Shown here one piece after another: positions 1-9,191 of a stretch of DNA of 12,925 nt. The notes below the pieces were generated by a model, which was given only the letters and a program-made list of their open reading frames with translations, did no database searches and had not been told where the DNA came from. The stretch is from assembly GCA_004151065.3 (NCBI GenBank), contig NWUY0304722595.1, positions 1 to 12,925 on the forward strand, read 5' to 3'. Numbering within the stretch: position 1 is the stretch's first letter; every line of letters starts with the position of its first letter. This DNA comes from Larix sibirica. Its lineage: Eukaryota; Streptophyta; Pinopsida; Pinales; Pinaceae. The position numbers and the translations under genes are program-made.

Positions 1-469
1 TTGATATGTTGTACATGTTGTTCTCTCAGATAAGATCACCATGGCCAATCTAACACTTTTCCTGGTTGCCTAGATTTTGTATAGGGGTGTGTTATTTTTT
101 TTTGTTGTAGTTGGCCTTAGGTTGTTAATTTTATTTTATTTTACAATTTAATCTTTCACCATGGCCCATCTACTGATTCACCAATATTGATGTATTCTAG
201 GCCTTTCTCCTATCGAGGAGGAACCACCGTCCACTAGATGATGAATCCAATATCAAATAGAGGAACGTGAAACCATTATTTTCAAAAGTGATTCGGTACC
301 TACAGACTGAGTGCATGTTGAAGTGATTGATGAGATCCTTCTTGAACACTTTAACCCCCCTTTAACCAATCCTTTTGACCACGTACTTTTGCAAGTGAAA
401 CTATCTATTGTTCTTCCTTTTTCACTATTCAACCACATGTTGTGTGGTACTAGTACATAATCTTACATG
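1..469. other. Non-coding stretch upstream of gag 1, possible leader or 5' end of the element
   Basis: No convincing coding region is visible. The sequence is T-rich with a (TTTTA)n-like run near 127-143. From about 180 on, short peptide fragments rich in Glu, Pro and Ser can be read on the + strand, but stops and frame changes are too dense to call the gag start. By position this should be the leader or extreme N-terminal part of the gag that is readable from about 470. No LTR end or primer-binding site is visible, so the 5' LTR of this element, if present, lies left of the window. Confidence 0.4.
36..172. repeat. Pair of 17-bp direct repeats 120 bp apart
   Basis: TCACCATGGCCAATCTA at 36-52 recurs as TCACCATGGCCCATCTA at 156-172, with one mismatch in 17. 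The sequence between is T-rich and unrelated. This could be the remains of a short duplication in the leader of the first retroelement. No function can be assigned. Confidence 0.6.
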
Positions 470-2259
470 GAAAAACCTACCTCATCTTCCATTAGCATTC
501 AAAGAGGCACCTGGGTGAACTCCTCTCAACCATCTATAGGTGGAATATGTTCTTGATCTACTTCATCTAGTACATCTACCTTTTCCCTTTGGGGAGTACC
601 ATCCATACCAATAGTTACATCCATAGGTCAATCCAGTATTCCCCAACCTATTTCATATTCACAACAACCCACCTCTACCTTTGTTTTTGGTGGGGAAAAA
701 TCCTATTTTTATCACTAGTGGCAGCTCCCAATCCACCGTTGGTATTTCTATTGGTGGGCTAGTTATTCCCAATACTAGATTCCCTTTTGGATGGAATACA
801 TCCATGGGGGGAAACCATACACCTCCTCTACAATGATGCCAAGAATTTGGAAGTACCCAACCCCTTGGGGGTCAACATATCTCTAGCAGTGTCCCTCTTT
901 CTACGAGCAACATTGTTTCTAGTAGTTTCCCAAGTTTTTCATTCATTAGGGGCATTAATGTCCTTGGCATAACCTATTTTCCTATGGGAAATGCTTATTT
1001 TGGGGGATTTCCTTATCTTGGGGGTAGTCATATACCCTGGTTCTATTTGAAATATGGGAACAATCCTTTTGTTGGAAGAAACCAATTTTATAGTGGAAAT
1101 CAGTTTACTGGAGGTAATAATCCCTTTTGCGGTAGCCAATATCTAGGGGAATCCATGCTTTCCAAAGTTCTTATACTTCTAGAGGCCCATTTATGGGAGG
1201 ACCTCAAGGTCCAACTAGCCTTAATTCCTAATCAACTTTGACACACAATCCATATGCCAACTCACAACTGCCATTCTTGGATACCCTTGATCTACCATAC
1301 TTGTTAAAGTTGAAAAATGATCCTATTTTTCACAAATCGTTGTGGTTAGACATTCCACACAAAGTCCCATCCATCATTCCTAAGTTTGAGGGTAAAGGGA
1401 GAGAAGACCCATCCACACATATAATGACTTATCATTTGTGGTGTTCCTCTTACTCTATGTTGGAGGACACCATTAAGTTACGTATTTTCCCATGGTCCCT
1501 GACTAGGAGTGCTTATAAATGGTATATTGAGCTTCCGAGTGCCTCATATCCTAGCTTCAATGCATTATCGATGTACTTCTTAACACAGTTTCAATTTCCT
1601 ATCCATTATGAAACTGGGATCGACCTTTTGACATCATTACGTGAGAACACCATCATACATATTTATGATCACATTCATGAATGTAGGCGAAGGAGGAGGC
1701 TTGTAAAATCTAATATTCAAGACCATTTATTAGCATATTGGTTCACAAAGTCCCTATTATCCCCCATTTCTCACAATGTCACTATCGGTGGATTCACAAC
1801 CAAAGAGAAAGCCATCCTCCGTGCCCAAAATTTGGATATAATTTATTCACAATTAGACACCTTATATGACATTATACCACATGTTCCTTGGCCATCAACC
1901 AACCCCAGGACCACATGCCGATGGTATCACTGGTTCTATCTCCACTACCTTTGTAAGCCATGTGAATGGGAAGTTTGATCAACTTTCTATTGCTAACACC
2001 CACTCTTCTACTATGCCTAATACCAAACCATCTACTATTTCTACTTATACCTTTGAGGTCAATTTGGTTCAATCCATGAAAAACCAACAATCTGGAGGGA
2101 AAACAGAGGAACAATAATAAACATAAAAAAACCCTTCCACTAAGCAAGGAATCCCACAAGCCTAAACACTTAATTTTGGGGGAAATAAGAAGGAAAGGAA
2201 GCCAAATTTTCCTTGTAATATTTTGTGGCAGTGATCATATGTCACATTTTTTTCCACAT
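470..2259 (+). pseudogene. Decayed Ty3/gypsy retrotransposon gag gene (element 1)
   Basis: Gag is the structural polyprotein that forms the cytoplasmic virus-like particle of LTR retrotransposons. The frame can be followed in pieces: one frame about 478-695, a second about 693-1150, back to the first about 1150-1905, then the second again about 1905-2222. The N-terminal half is low-complexity (Gly, Ser, Asn, Phe). The core at about 1380-1860 has the Retrotrans_gag pattern: IPKFEGKGREDPSTH, then LRIFPWSLTRSAYKWYIELP, a FNALSMYFLTQFQFP segment, and SLRENTIIHIYDHIHECRRR. The C-terminal part contains PGPHADGI, then a Lys-rich NKKERKPNFPCNI leading into a zinc knuckle. In-frame stops are at 554, 834, 1229, 2115, 2118, 2124 and 2163. 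The longest uninterrupted piece is 1238-1978 (246 codons), whose last 24 or so codons are out of the true frame. No protease or reverse transcriptase follows. The family-level call is firm, but the lineage is not resolved and the start is not visible. Confidence 0.86.
2199..2256 (+). other. Degenerate CCHC zinc-knuckle remnant at the C-terminus of gag 1
   Basis: Retroelement nucleocapsid zinc knuckles bind the genomic RNA and have the form C-x2-C-x3/4-H-x4-C. Here KPNFPCNI is read from 2199 to 2222. After one extra T at 2223 the frame resumes as CGSDHMSHFFP. Cys at 2214-2216, Cys at 2224-2226 and His at 2236-2238 are in place with C-x2-C-x3-H spacing. The fourth ligand position (2251-2253) is TTT (Phe) instead of TGT or TGC (Cys). 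The domain is therefore broken twice, by a 1-base insertion and by loss of the last ligand. This is a reading of the sequence, with the ancestral Cys inferred from the family pattern. Confidence 0.7.
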
Positions 2260-3366
2260 CTAAAATAATTGAATGATTTAATCACTCAACGAGACTCTAC
2301 CCCAAAACTTATCTCCTTGACTAATCATTTCCCCTATTTTCGCCTAGATTTGCACATTAATGTGAGAAAAATCTCAACCCACTAAGAGTGTCCTTGGGGG
2401 AAATTCAATGATTCGGTTTCCAATTATCACCACAACGATCGATTCCTTCTGTTTAGGATAACTCCTAAACAAAATACAAGGGAGGTAGGCCCTATGAAAA
2501 AACTAAGGATGGTATCCTTAGAAAAAGTGACTTAGGAGTTAAAATATTACACTAGGAAAGCAATCTAATAAAAGGAATAACTTGACAAGAAAATTCAAAT
2601 ATTTTATGGTAAAATGAAAATATAGACCAGTGTTCTTTTTTAAAAGGGATACAGGAATGGAGACACAAAAAATTGCAATCCAAGTTAAAAGATTACATCA
2701 CTAGTGTGAAATAACTAAAAAGAAAAAGCAAAGCCTAATTATGAACTCGTTGAGGCAAGGATTGATTATGCTTGTTAAATGGAGGTGCATCGAATTGTGA
2801 ACCTTCTTGGTGTAGGGATCAACTATGTTACAATTGAATTTTTTAAGGGGAGGGGGTTTCCAATATACTCGAAAGTATGTGGAACAATTATGGATTGTCA
2901 AGTGTGGTTCCACATGAGAAAGGGACTAGATCGTAGTTGTGGGGGTATGTCCAACATTGACACCAATAAAGGGTGTCGCCTGAAGGGTCCCCATGGTCAC
3001 TACATAGTTGATTACCCTTCACTGTAGAGTTTTCAAAGAAGTGACAAAATCTAATGAAGACACCATATTTCTATCTTTTATGGAGGTTTGTGGAATTAAT
3101 TAGAGAGTTTAGGATTTGATTTTAATTGGAATTAAGTGTGCATGAATGATATTACATTTTTAGCATACATCCAAATTACTTCCAACTAAAAGAAAAAAAA
3201 ATTCTAATTACTACTTGAACAAATTAGAAAAACTAACTATGCTAAACTAAAATATGAAAAACAAAATCACACATGAAATGTGACATGGAGAAAGGGGTAG
3301 GGGGGATTTGACACCACCACCCTACCTTGACTATTAAAAATATATAAACAACCCTTAGAAGTTCCT

Positions 3367-3391
3367 ATTGTTGGTCCTTATTGCCAACAAT
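3367..3391. repeat. Perfect 8-bp hairpin
   Basis: ATTGTTGG (3367-3374) and CCAACAAT (3384-3391) are exact reverse complements around the 9-base loop TCCTTATTG. TGTTGG...CCAACA is the sort of sequence found at some plant LTR ends, so a decayed LTR terminus is possible. No matching second end was found. Confidence 0.5.
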
Positions 3392-4165
3392 CAACCTTAC
3401 AAGTTAATATATGAAAGGGAGAAAGTGAAAGAGGTGAATGATCAGTTTAATGAGCACCCTAGGGGGTTTGATGGAGGTGGGTCTTGGATACCTTTTAAAC
3501 TGGTTTGATTTATGTTCAAGACCTACAAAGTTTTTAGATAAAAACAAGAAAAGGGATCATAGATTGATCTATTTGATTCCTCCACAGATGGATTTTTTCC
3601 TACAGGAGATGGTTAGACAACAAACTCGTAAACAACAAAAAGGGTTAGGTCTACAAATTTAAAGGTAGGTAAGGGTATGTATCAAGATTTTTTTCTCCTT
3701 GTCCAACCTATGGGAAGTGAGATAAAATCTGATACGAAAGCAAAATTAATTATTTACAAATAAAATACAAATAATAACAAGTGCTAGAAGGTGAAATAAT
3801 TTAGTTTTTTAGGTTGAGAAGAGGGCTAAATATGAGAAGAAAGAGCCCTTGATCCTCATGAAAAATATCCAGCCCTTCATGGATGCCAAAAACATGCAAA
3901 ATCCACTATTAGGACACAGCGAGATAAATATATTCAAAAGAGACAAATTGATCATTGCCTAACATATGTAAATAACTAGTACTAAATGTTAAAATGTTTT
4001 GCACTTATGAACTAGTGATAGACTAGGTCTAACTCATGATTTAAGCTTTAAAATATATTATAGCTACATGCATATGAAATCAGATATGAATATATAAGTG
4101 TTAATCTATGGATCTTCACTTGCACATAAAAAAATGGAAAAAAAATTAATAAAAAGGGAATTGTT

Positions 4166-4186
4166 GAAGAAGAAGAAGAAGAAGAA
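4166..4186. repeat. (GAA)7 microsatellite
   Basis: Seven uninterrupted GAA units. A minus-strand open stretch crossing it gains a poly-serine run purely from this repeat and is not a gene. The array is pure, unlike the worn arrays elsewhere in the window, so it is probably young or length-variable. Confidence 0.9.
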
Positions 4187-4763
4187 TGCCCCCTTTTCTG
4201 GATGGGCGATGTAGTCAATTGTGAAGCATTCAAGATGGATTTTATTTCATGAAAATATCACCAAGAGATGGAGGTTGAAACTTCTAACCACCCTCTGCTT
4301 GATGAGTTAGAGAGAATGAAACAAATTTGCAAGGGGAAATATGGATCTCTCCTTTTATGCTTTCTTAGGTGTATCCTACAATAAAAAGATTAGCACTGGA
4401 CAATCCAAATCAAGGTAATATGCACCAATAATATCCATTGATGGAAAATATCAATGAAATTAAGTCATCGTAAACTAACCATACCCCTCATCCAATGTGG
4501 AAATAATACCCTTCCTATGACCCAAGAAATACAAAGAAATTAAATGCAAAATATACAATATTACCTCTAATATAATTACTTGAGAAGTAGGACAAATCTA
4601 CAAAATGAAGACCATACACTATACCTCCAAAACCTTTATTATTATGAAATAAAGATAACATCAATTCCTCAAATAAACAACATGAAACCAAGAAGAAAGG
4701 CCTCTTTAAATAGCCCAAGGGGGCCCAAATTCATCCTCCTTGAGATGGTGACACATGGAGGGG

Positions 4764-5135
4764 CTCCAAAACCCTAATTAGGACTCCAAGCCCCTTAATG
4801 TGCTACATGGAGGAAACTTGGAGCTGATTTAAGAGTTAACTATGCTTGACAAATCCTCCTATAAGCCACATCTCCATGAACAAGAGAAAATATAGGAGTT
4901 AAATAGGGCTAACTAGTCCTCCAATGCAGCACCTTTGGGTTGGTATCTAGGATATCTCATCCAAAACCACATAAATGCATGAGCCAAAGGATAAATTTGC
5001 CCCTCTTGAGAAAATTGAGGTGTAATTGAGGAGTTACCACAATTAACTAAGCCTCCAAGTCACTAATGCGCCCCTCTTGGACAACATGAGAAAATTTAGG
5101 AGTTTGTCTTGGCCTGACTCATATACTCCACCTTT
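4764..5135. repeat. Degenerate tandem array, unit about 67 bp
   Basis: The landmark GAGTT followed about 20 bases later by CCTCC or ACTCC recurs near 4833, 4896, 5031 and 5100, with a weaker copy near 4764. Spacings are about 63-69 bp, with one double-length gap (4896-5031) that probably holds one badly eroded unit. Shared pieces include GAGAAAATaTAGGAGTT, GGCTAACTAGTCCTCC and GCCCCTCTTG. No reading frame runs through it. Confidence 0.6.
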
Positions 5136-6775
5136 AGGGAGATGTATTGGAGAATCGTGGATATATTTGACATGCTATGAGATAGACATGACTAGATCAA
5201 GGGCTCCCTAATTTGTAGGAGAAGACTCCAATTCATGCCCAAATTTAGGGATTTGATATTGAGATCCCAAATTTGGAAAAGGGAGCCAAATCTAGACTTG
5301 GAGATGACGTATGCGGTGGGTAAGGGAACCACCTTTCTTCCATTTATGAGATGAGGACTATGAATGCACCCCTCCTTGAGGGGAAAGGTGCCAAGAATAC
5401 CCCTTTTTCAATTTATGACCCCCATAACTCAATTTACATAGTTTATTTCCAAATTACTTCTTCTAGAGACCAAATATGTTATACATGACTCTAGGACCAT
5501 GGTGACTAACTCAATTTCACAGTGGACCATAAGAACTTGGACACCAACCTAAGGGATCTAGGTTATAACACACTTTGGCTTTGGAGGTGTGAGTGAAAAA
5601 AACATGTTGAAATCTAATCTAGGATCTAAGTTTAGTTAGGTAAAAAAACACTCCAAAGGTGTCATAACATGAGTGAATCATTTGGGATATCCATTTTACA
5701 CATGTAAAAGATGTAATTTTTTTACAAACAAATGCTCTTTGACCATGACAAAGGGGGAGCAAAGTACTACAATTGAGAATAAGACTGCTTGATTTGATGG
5801 GGGACTGGAAGGTCCTTGGTTGGTTGATGATGTATTCTATCAAGTAAGCACCTTGTGCAAACTGGGTGGTAACAACTACCTCCTACTTGGGGATCTGTAT
5901 AACTTGAAAAAACATTTCAATCTTGATAGGAAAACTTACAGTAGCACATGTCCATATAAAATCCATCGAAAATGAAATATCGGTTACATTATTTGAAATA
6001 CAGCAAAACAAACTAACTAACAAATGAGACTATCATTTCTAAGTACTAAAAATAAATGATATAAGTAAATGATCATTCTAAGGATATTATTTATCCTACC
6101 CTAAGCATGAGATAAAGAAAATTTTTATGTGAAATAATAAGTCCAATGTAGCCACCTTAACATTTTTATCAATGTTAGAGTTTTTTCCCTTTTGTTTGGT
6201 TACCAGCAAAAACAAGGATACATTGATTATCAGGTGCAAACCTATAGGCATGTTCAAGATGGAAGGGTTGAACTAGATATTTTAAGCATGCACAGTATCA
6301 TAAAACTCTTTCGACAAAGGATGGAAAGTCTCCTCGCAAGCTTCTTCTATCCAACTTTGGACATGACTTACAAACATATCTGTATCATGAGGCAATCCAA
6401 TAGACCTATCACACTCATTGGAAATTATAAGTATTCTTAGATGAAAGTTTTATGTAATAACATAAGCCTAAGGTTGCTCCAAATCATGAGAAACTTCTGC
6501 ATGTGAAGATGAAGGTTGCAACTAACCCTCCATTGGTTGCATCAAATCTATCTTTTCAGTGCACTGCTTCCCTCCATGGAAATTACATCATCACTATTAT
6601 TCTAGCCTTACCTAGGGGTTCCCAAGTTTTTTAATGCTTATATGGTTGCGCATGCTTGGTCACTTTATATGTCATACTGCTCGTTTCTTCTTTTTCTCAC
6701 TATGCTTATTCTATCACAATTGCAATCGAATACTAGCTTGATACCTTGATTCGCTTTTTTGCAGTATCCTACCAA
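5136..6775. other. 1.6 kb without a recognisable gene
   Basis: AT-rich DNA with scattered short open stretches, such as 6192-6440 (+) and 5619-5843 (-), that carry no identifiable domain. A small hairpin lies at 5241-5274. TTTTTTGCAG at 6754-6763 resembles a 3' splice site but has no exon evidence. No retroelement pol motif, tRNA or structured RNA was recognised. Confidence 0.5.
5241..5274. repeat. Imperfect 11-12 bp inverted repeat
   Basis: AAATTTAGGGAT (5241-5252) is the reverse complement of ATCCCAAATTT (5264-5274) apart from a one-base bulge, around an 11-base loop. A shorter palindrome, CCAAATTTGG, is nested at its right end. No role can be inferred. Confidence 0.5.
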
Positions 6776-6902
6776 GGGAGAGAACTATTGCTATAAGTGG
6801 TACCATTTTGCTCATGATTATGCACTTGCACCACCTAGCACCTAATTGGTTCCATGCACAAAGGAACCTATTGACACTCGCTAGTACCACTTGTTCTCTC
6901 CC
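6776..6902. repeat. Fold-back structure with two-part arms
   Basis: GGGAGAGAAC at 6776-6785 is the exact reverse complement of GTTCTCTCCC at 6893-6902. AAGTGGTACC at 6795-6804 pairs with AGTACCACTT at 6883-6892 in 9 of 10 positions. The two left segments are split by nine bases, while the right ones abut. Inside the loop a second stem, GGTTCC/GGAACC, occupies 6848-6853 and 6863-6868. It could be a small MITE-like fold-back, or a structured 3' non-coding segment of the element whose polypurine tract lies 1.7 kb downstream. Confidence 0.55.
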
Positions 6903-6914
6903 ACTGAGTATCCT

Positions 6915-7315
6915 TTTATCCTTTTTTGGGATCGTTAAAACTTAACGAAAAAGGAACCTTATGGAGCAATTTTCTCTCTCTTCTTTGAGATCCTTAAAAA
7001 ATAAATATGGATTCGAGTTGAATTTCTTGGGCTTGTTAAAATTCCATGGAAAATATGCATTTACAAGCATTATTTCCTCTATCCTTTGAGCTCCTTAAAA
7101 ATAGAAGGAGGTCTCAAGTTGACTTTTTCGGGCCCATTGAACTTATATGGAAAAGGTTTCATATCGAGCACTCTTCTATCCTTTCTTCAAGATCATTAAA
7201 AAGAGAAGAATGATTCAAGTTCACTTTTTTGGGCTCATTAAACTTTTACGAAAAAGACCTTATCAAGTATACTTCTATCCCTTTTTCATGCTCATTAAAA
7301 CATGAAGAAGGCACA
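6915..7315. repeat. Tandem array, 101-bp unit, about four copies
   Basis: The motif GGG-atc/ctt/ccc/ctc-gTTaAA starts at 6928, 7029, 7130 and 7231, exactly 101 bp apart each time. A second landmark, aTCcTTAAAA, recurs at 6990, 7091, 7192 and 7291. Each unit also carries ttcaagtTgactTTTT, GGAAAAgg and a ctcTTCTATCCTTT segment. The first copy is truncated on its left and the last on its right. The half-units resemble each other (gagctccttaaaa and gggctcattaaac), hinting at an older unit of about half this length. No open frame persists through it, so it is non-coding. Its position before a polypurine tract fits the repeat-bearing 3' untranslated region described in some large plant Ty3/gypsy elements. 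Confidence 0.78.
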
Positions 7316-7874
7316 TAAGAAGAGAAAGGGTGGTTCGATTACATTGTCTATCCTAATAAGTTGCGGTAGTCCAATATGTAACCCTTGAACATGGAACCTA
7401 TTTGCATCTTTGTCTTACAGTTGGGTTATATGCTTTCCATAGAACTTACCATTTTTGTGAGTTAGAATACTTGTCCCATTGGTTACTCTTCCAATCACTA
7501 TGGAGGGTGAGTCGATTACTCATGCATCATTTCATAATGGTCTATATGGTGTTCTTAAGTCCATGCTTCCTTATCACATAGTTGTCATTCTATGTGTTCA
7601 AGGGAATTTCAGCCTGATTCGACCATTCTTTAGTTCCATTGACCTTGTGTGTCTACCATTCCAGTGGTATTTTGTCATACCTGGTGGTATTCTATATCTT
7701 TATCACATCTCTTAACGTATGTTTTGTGTTGATTGATGGGGGATACATTAAGCTACTCTTTCGATAGATTCCTTCCTATCAATGCCAACTCCTTATCTAG
7801 GAAGTAAGTCTAGAAACATAGTACCCTAGATATTGCAATCATCAGTGGCAAGTGTTCCTTGCATTTGAGAATGG

Positions 7875-8074
7875 GTAAACATCATTGACTCCTAATTGAG
7901 GGATTCTACGAGTATTCAACATTATCTCACCTATTGACACTCACTAGAATGTACTAGGTGTCTTGGGGTCCATTATCATCATCTGTGGATTCCCTCATTT
8001 TTGTTAACTGTAAACATCATTGGATGGTAATTAGATGTACTCTCACATGTTCAACATTAGCACATCTATTCACA
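7875..8074. repeat. Pair of 65-bp direct repeats, offset 135 bp
   Basis: Copy 1 is 7875-7939 and copy 2 is 8010-8074. They align without gaps at about two-thirds identity. GTAAACATCATTG is identical at the start, TAATT in the middle, and TTCAACATTA followed by CtATTnACA at the end. This is an old duplication, with nothing to indicate a function. Confidence 0.6.
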
Positions 8075-8250
8075 TGTTGTAGAATCACACCATTGGGATT
8101 TGGGTAGAAGACCTTGGGTTTAGGGGTTTCACCACTTAACCTTCTTTCCTCTCCCAAGCTGTGTTAGAGTTTATGATAGTAGTTAAGACTATATATGAGG
8201 ACGATCTGAGCACTCTTAGTGGTGTTGTCTATCTTCCTGATTATATATTG

Positions 8251-8395
8251 TGACATAGATCCGCATTGCATTTTTTGTGACTATGATAACTTTTTTATGA
8301 CATGGATCCACTATGTACTTTTTCGTGGCTATGCTCTTGCACATTATTACATGGATATGAAATGTACTTTGTCGATGGCCATATTTTGTAGTACT
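8251..8395. repeat. Triplicated 48-bp unit
   Basis: Starts at 8251 (TGACATAGATCC), 8298 (TGACATGGATCC) and 8347 (TTACATGGATAT), giving periods of 47 and 49 bp. Each copy continues with a g/tAnTGnACTTT-like block and a GTGgCTATG or GATGGCCAT block. Divergence is moderate. It sits about 160 bp before the polypurine tract. Confidence 0.6.
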
Positions 8396-8550
8396 TTTTT
8401 CGAGTATGGATATTCCTACCCCGATGATGATATATGCATACTTGGTTGATGATTGATGGTATATACCCTCCAATTTCATGCTTCCAATACCTTACCTTGA
8501 CCTATTATTATTGTACATTGTTTTGGCCCTTAGTTTCTCTTCTAACCTCA

Positions 8551-8566
8551 CACTTTAGGGGGCATC
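8551..8566 (+). promoter_or_regulatory. Polypurine tract abutting the LTR
   Basis: CACTTTAGGGGGCATC lies immediately before TGTTG. The purine core is AGGGGG at 8557-8562. In LTR retrotransposons the polypurine tract resists RNase H and primes plus-strand DNA synthesis, and it lies directly 5' of the 3' LTR. A CTTTrGGGGGCAT block followed by TG is a common arrangement in plant Ty3/gypsy elements. Its presence means the sequence to its left ended an element, or that the junction is a tandem one. Confidence 0.55.
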
Positions 8567-8865
8567 TGTTGATGGCCACCACATTTCGGTAAGAAAGCCA
8601 TATATTCATTATTTCATATATTTAGGACCAAAAAGGGGATATTATAGAAACAAGGTGATGTATGAATGTGCATTTTAGTTATAAATGTATGTAGATTTCA
8701 ATTATGTATTTATCTATTGTAGTCTTTCTTTGTATGACTAAATTGCATATAATACTGATGAGTTGGTTCCTAGCAGTAACTTTTAAAGGAACAAGTTTAT
8801 CTAGTATGTTTTTTAACACAATAGGATCGCAAGTTATAGTTTTTCCAACTCACTTAGCGAATTCT

Positions 8866-8947
8866 AGTTCACTCCTTGATTGGTGCAATCCAGTTCACTC
8901 CTTGATTGGCACAGTCCTAGTTTTGACAGTTCACTCTTTAATCAATG
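8866..8947. repeat. 18-bp motif repeated three times in U3
   Basis: AGTTCACTCCTTGATTGG occurs exactly at 8866-8883 and 8892-8909. A third, altered copy starts at 8928 (AGTTCACTCTTTAATCAA). Short iterated motifs upstream of a TATA box are typical enhancer-like elements of plant LTR U3 regions. The regulatory role here is inference only. Confidence 0.75.
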
Positions 8948-9047
8948 TAGTTCAATACCATAGTAAAAATTGTTCACATTTGGAACAAATAGTTAGTGGT
9001 TTCGACGGTTAACAAGTCCAAACAATTGGATCCCTAGACCACGAAAT

Positions 9048-9057
9048 CCACGTGTCA
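9048..9057. promoter_or_regulatory. G-box / ABRE-like element CCACGTGTCA
   Basis: The palindromic core CACGTG is at 9049-9054, in a CCACGTGTC context like that bound by plant bZIP and bHLH factors. It lies about 130 bp upstream of the candidate TATA element, a sensible distance for a promoter element. A single hexamer match can arise by chance, and binding is untested. Confidence 0.35.
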
Positions 9058-9183
9058 GGCAGCAGTTGCCACTACACATCCACTGCGCATTGACATTCAT
9101 TACGCATCAGTGTTCAACACAACACATTATGTGTTCTTTGAGTAGACTAGGAGTTTACTATGAAGTAGGTTAAGAATATTTTG

Positions 9184-9191
9184 TATTTAAG
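9184..9191 (+). promoter_or_regulatory. Candidate TATA element of the LTR promoter
   Basis: TATTTAAG lies in a T-rich context about 620 bp into the LTR. If used, transcription would start near 9215 and divide the LTR into U3 of about 0.65 kb and R-U5 of about 0.85 kb. No independent evidence for the start site is available. Confidence 0.3.

Larger units (their letters stand above)
2260..4763. other. 2.5 kb without a recognisable gene
   Basis: Only short open stretches occur (for example 2779-3027 and 3438-3662 on the + strand). None shows a motif I recognise, and their composition matches the flanking AT-rich DNA. Purine tracts lie at 2845-2856 (AAGGGGAGGGGG) and about 3290-3309, but neither is followed by a clear LTR start. 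A TATATAA at about 3341-3347 has no supporting gene. I looked for the gypsy reverse-transcriptase and integrase signatures that should follow gag 1 and did not see them. This could be pol decayed beyond recognition, a deletion followed by other insertions, or the internal region of a non-autonomous element. Confidence 0.5.
7316..8550. other. Repeat-bearing non-coding region before the polypurine tract
   Basis: No gene is recognised. An open stretch at 7479-7715 encodes 78 hydrophobic residues without a known motif. A stretch at 8219-8449 is open on both strands because the underlying DNA is repetitive. Two repeat families, described separately, lie within. Taken with the 101-bp array, the whole interval reads best as a retroelement 3' non-coding region, but no integrase end was found to anchor it. 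Confidence 0.45.

Noticed and set aside
1872-2159. 95-codon minus-strand open stretch
   Set aside because: It is antisense to the C-terminal part of gag 1, which has clear family signatures on the + strand.
2779-3027. 82-codon open stretch with several Cys and His residues
   Set aside because: Cys/His spacing fits no zinc-finger pattern I know, there is no upstream gene structure, and the length is within chance for this DNA.
2845-3309. G-rich purine tracts (2845-2856 and 3290-3309) as further polypurine tracts
   Set aside because: Neither is followed by a TG-initiated LTR or any repeat that recurs in the window.
3438-3662. Possible small gene downstream of a TATATAA, followed by a GGTAGGTAAG donor-like site
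   Set aside because: TATA and GT-rich strings are common in AT-rich DNA. The 74-residue product has no motif and no second exon was found.
4048-4233. Minus-strand serine-rich small protein with a hydrophobic segment
   Set aside because: The serine run is the (GAA)7 microsatellite read in reverse, with no other support.
6754-6763. TTTTTTGCAG as an intron 3' splice site
   Set aside because: No matching donor or coding exon could be identified around it.
8216-8479. Overlapping open stretches on both strands
   Set aside because: Both are produced by the triplicated 48-bp unit, and neither product resembles a known protein.
8704-9012. 102-codon open stretch on the + strand
   Set aside because: It lies wholly inside the LTR U3, its length is partly due to the 18-bp repeats, and it has no recognisable domain.
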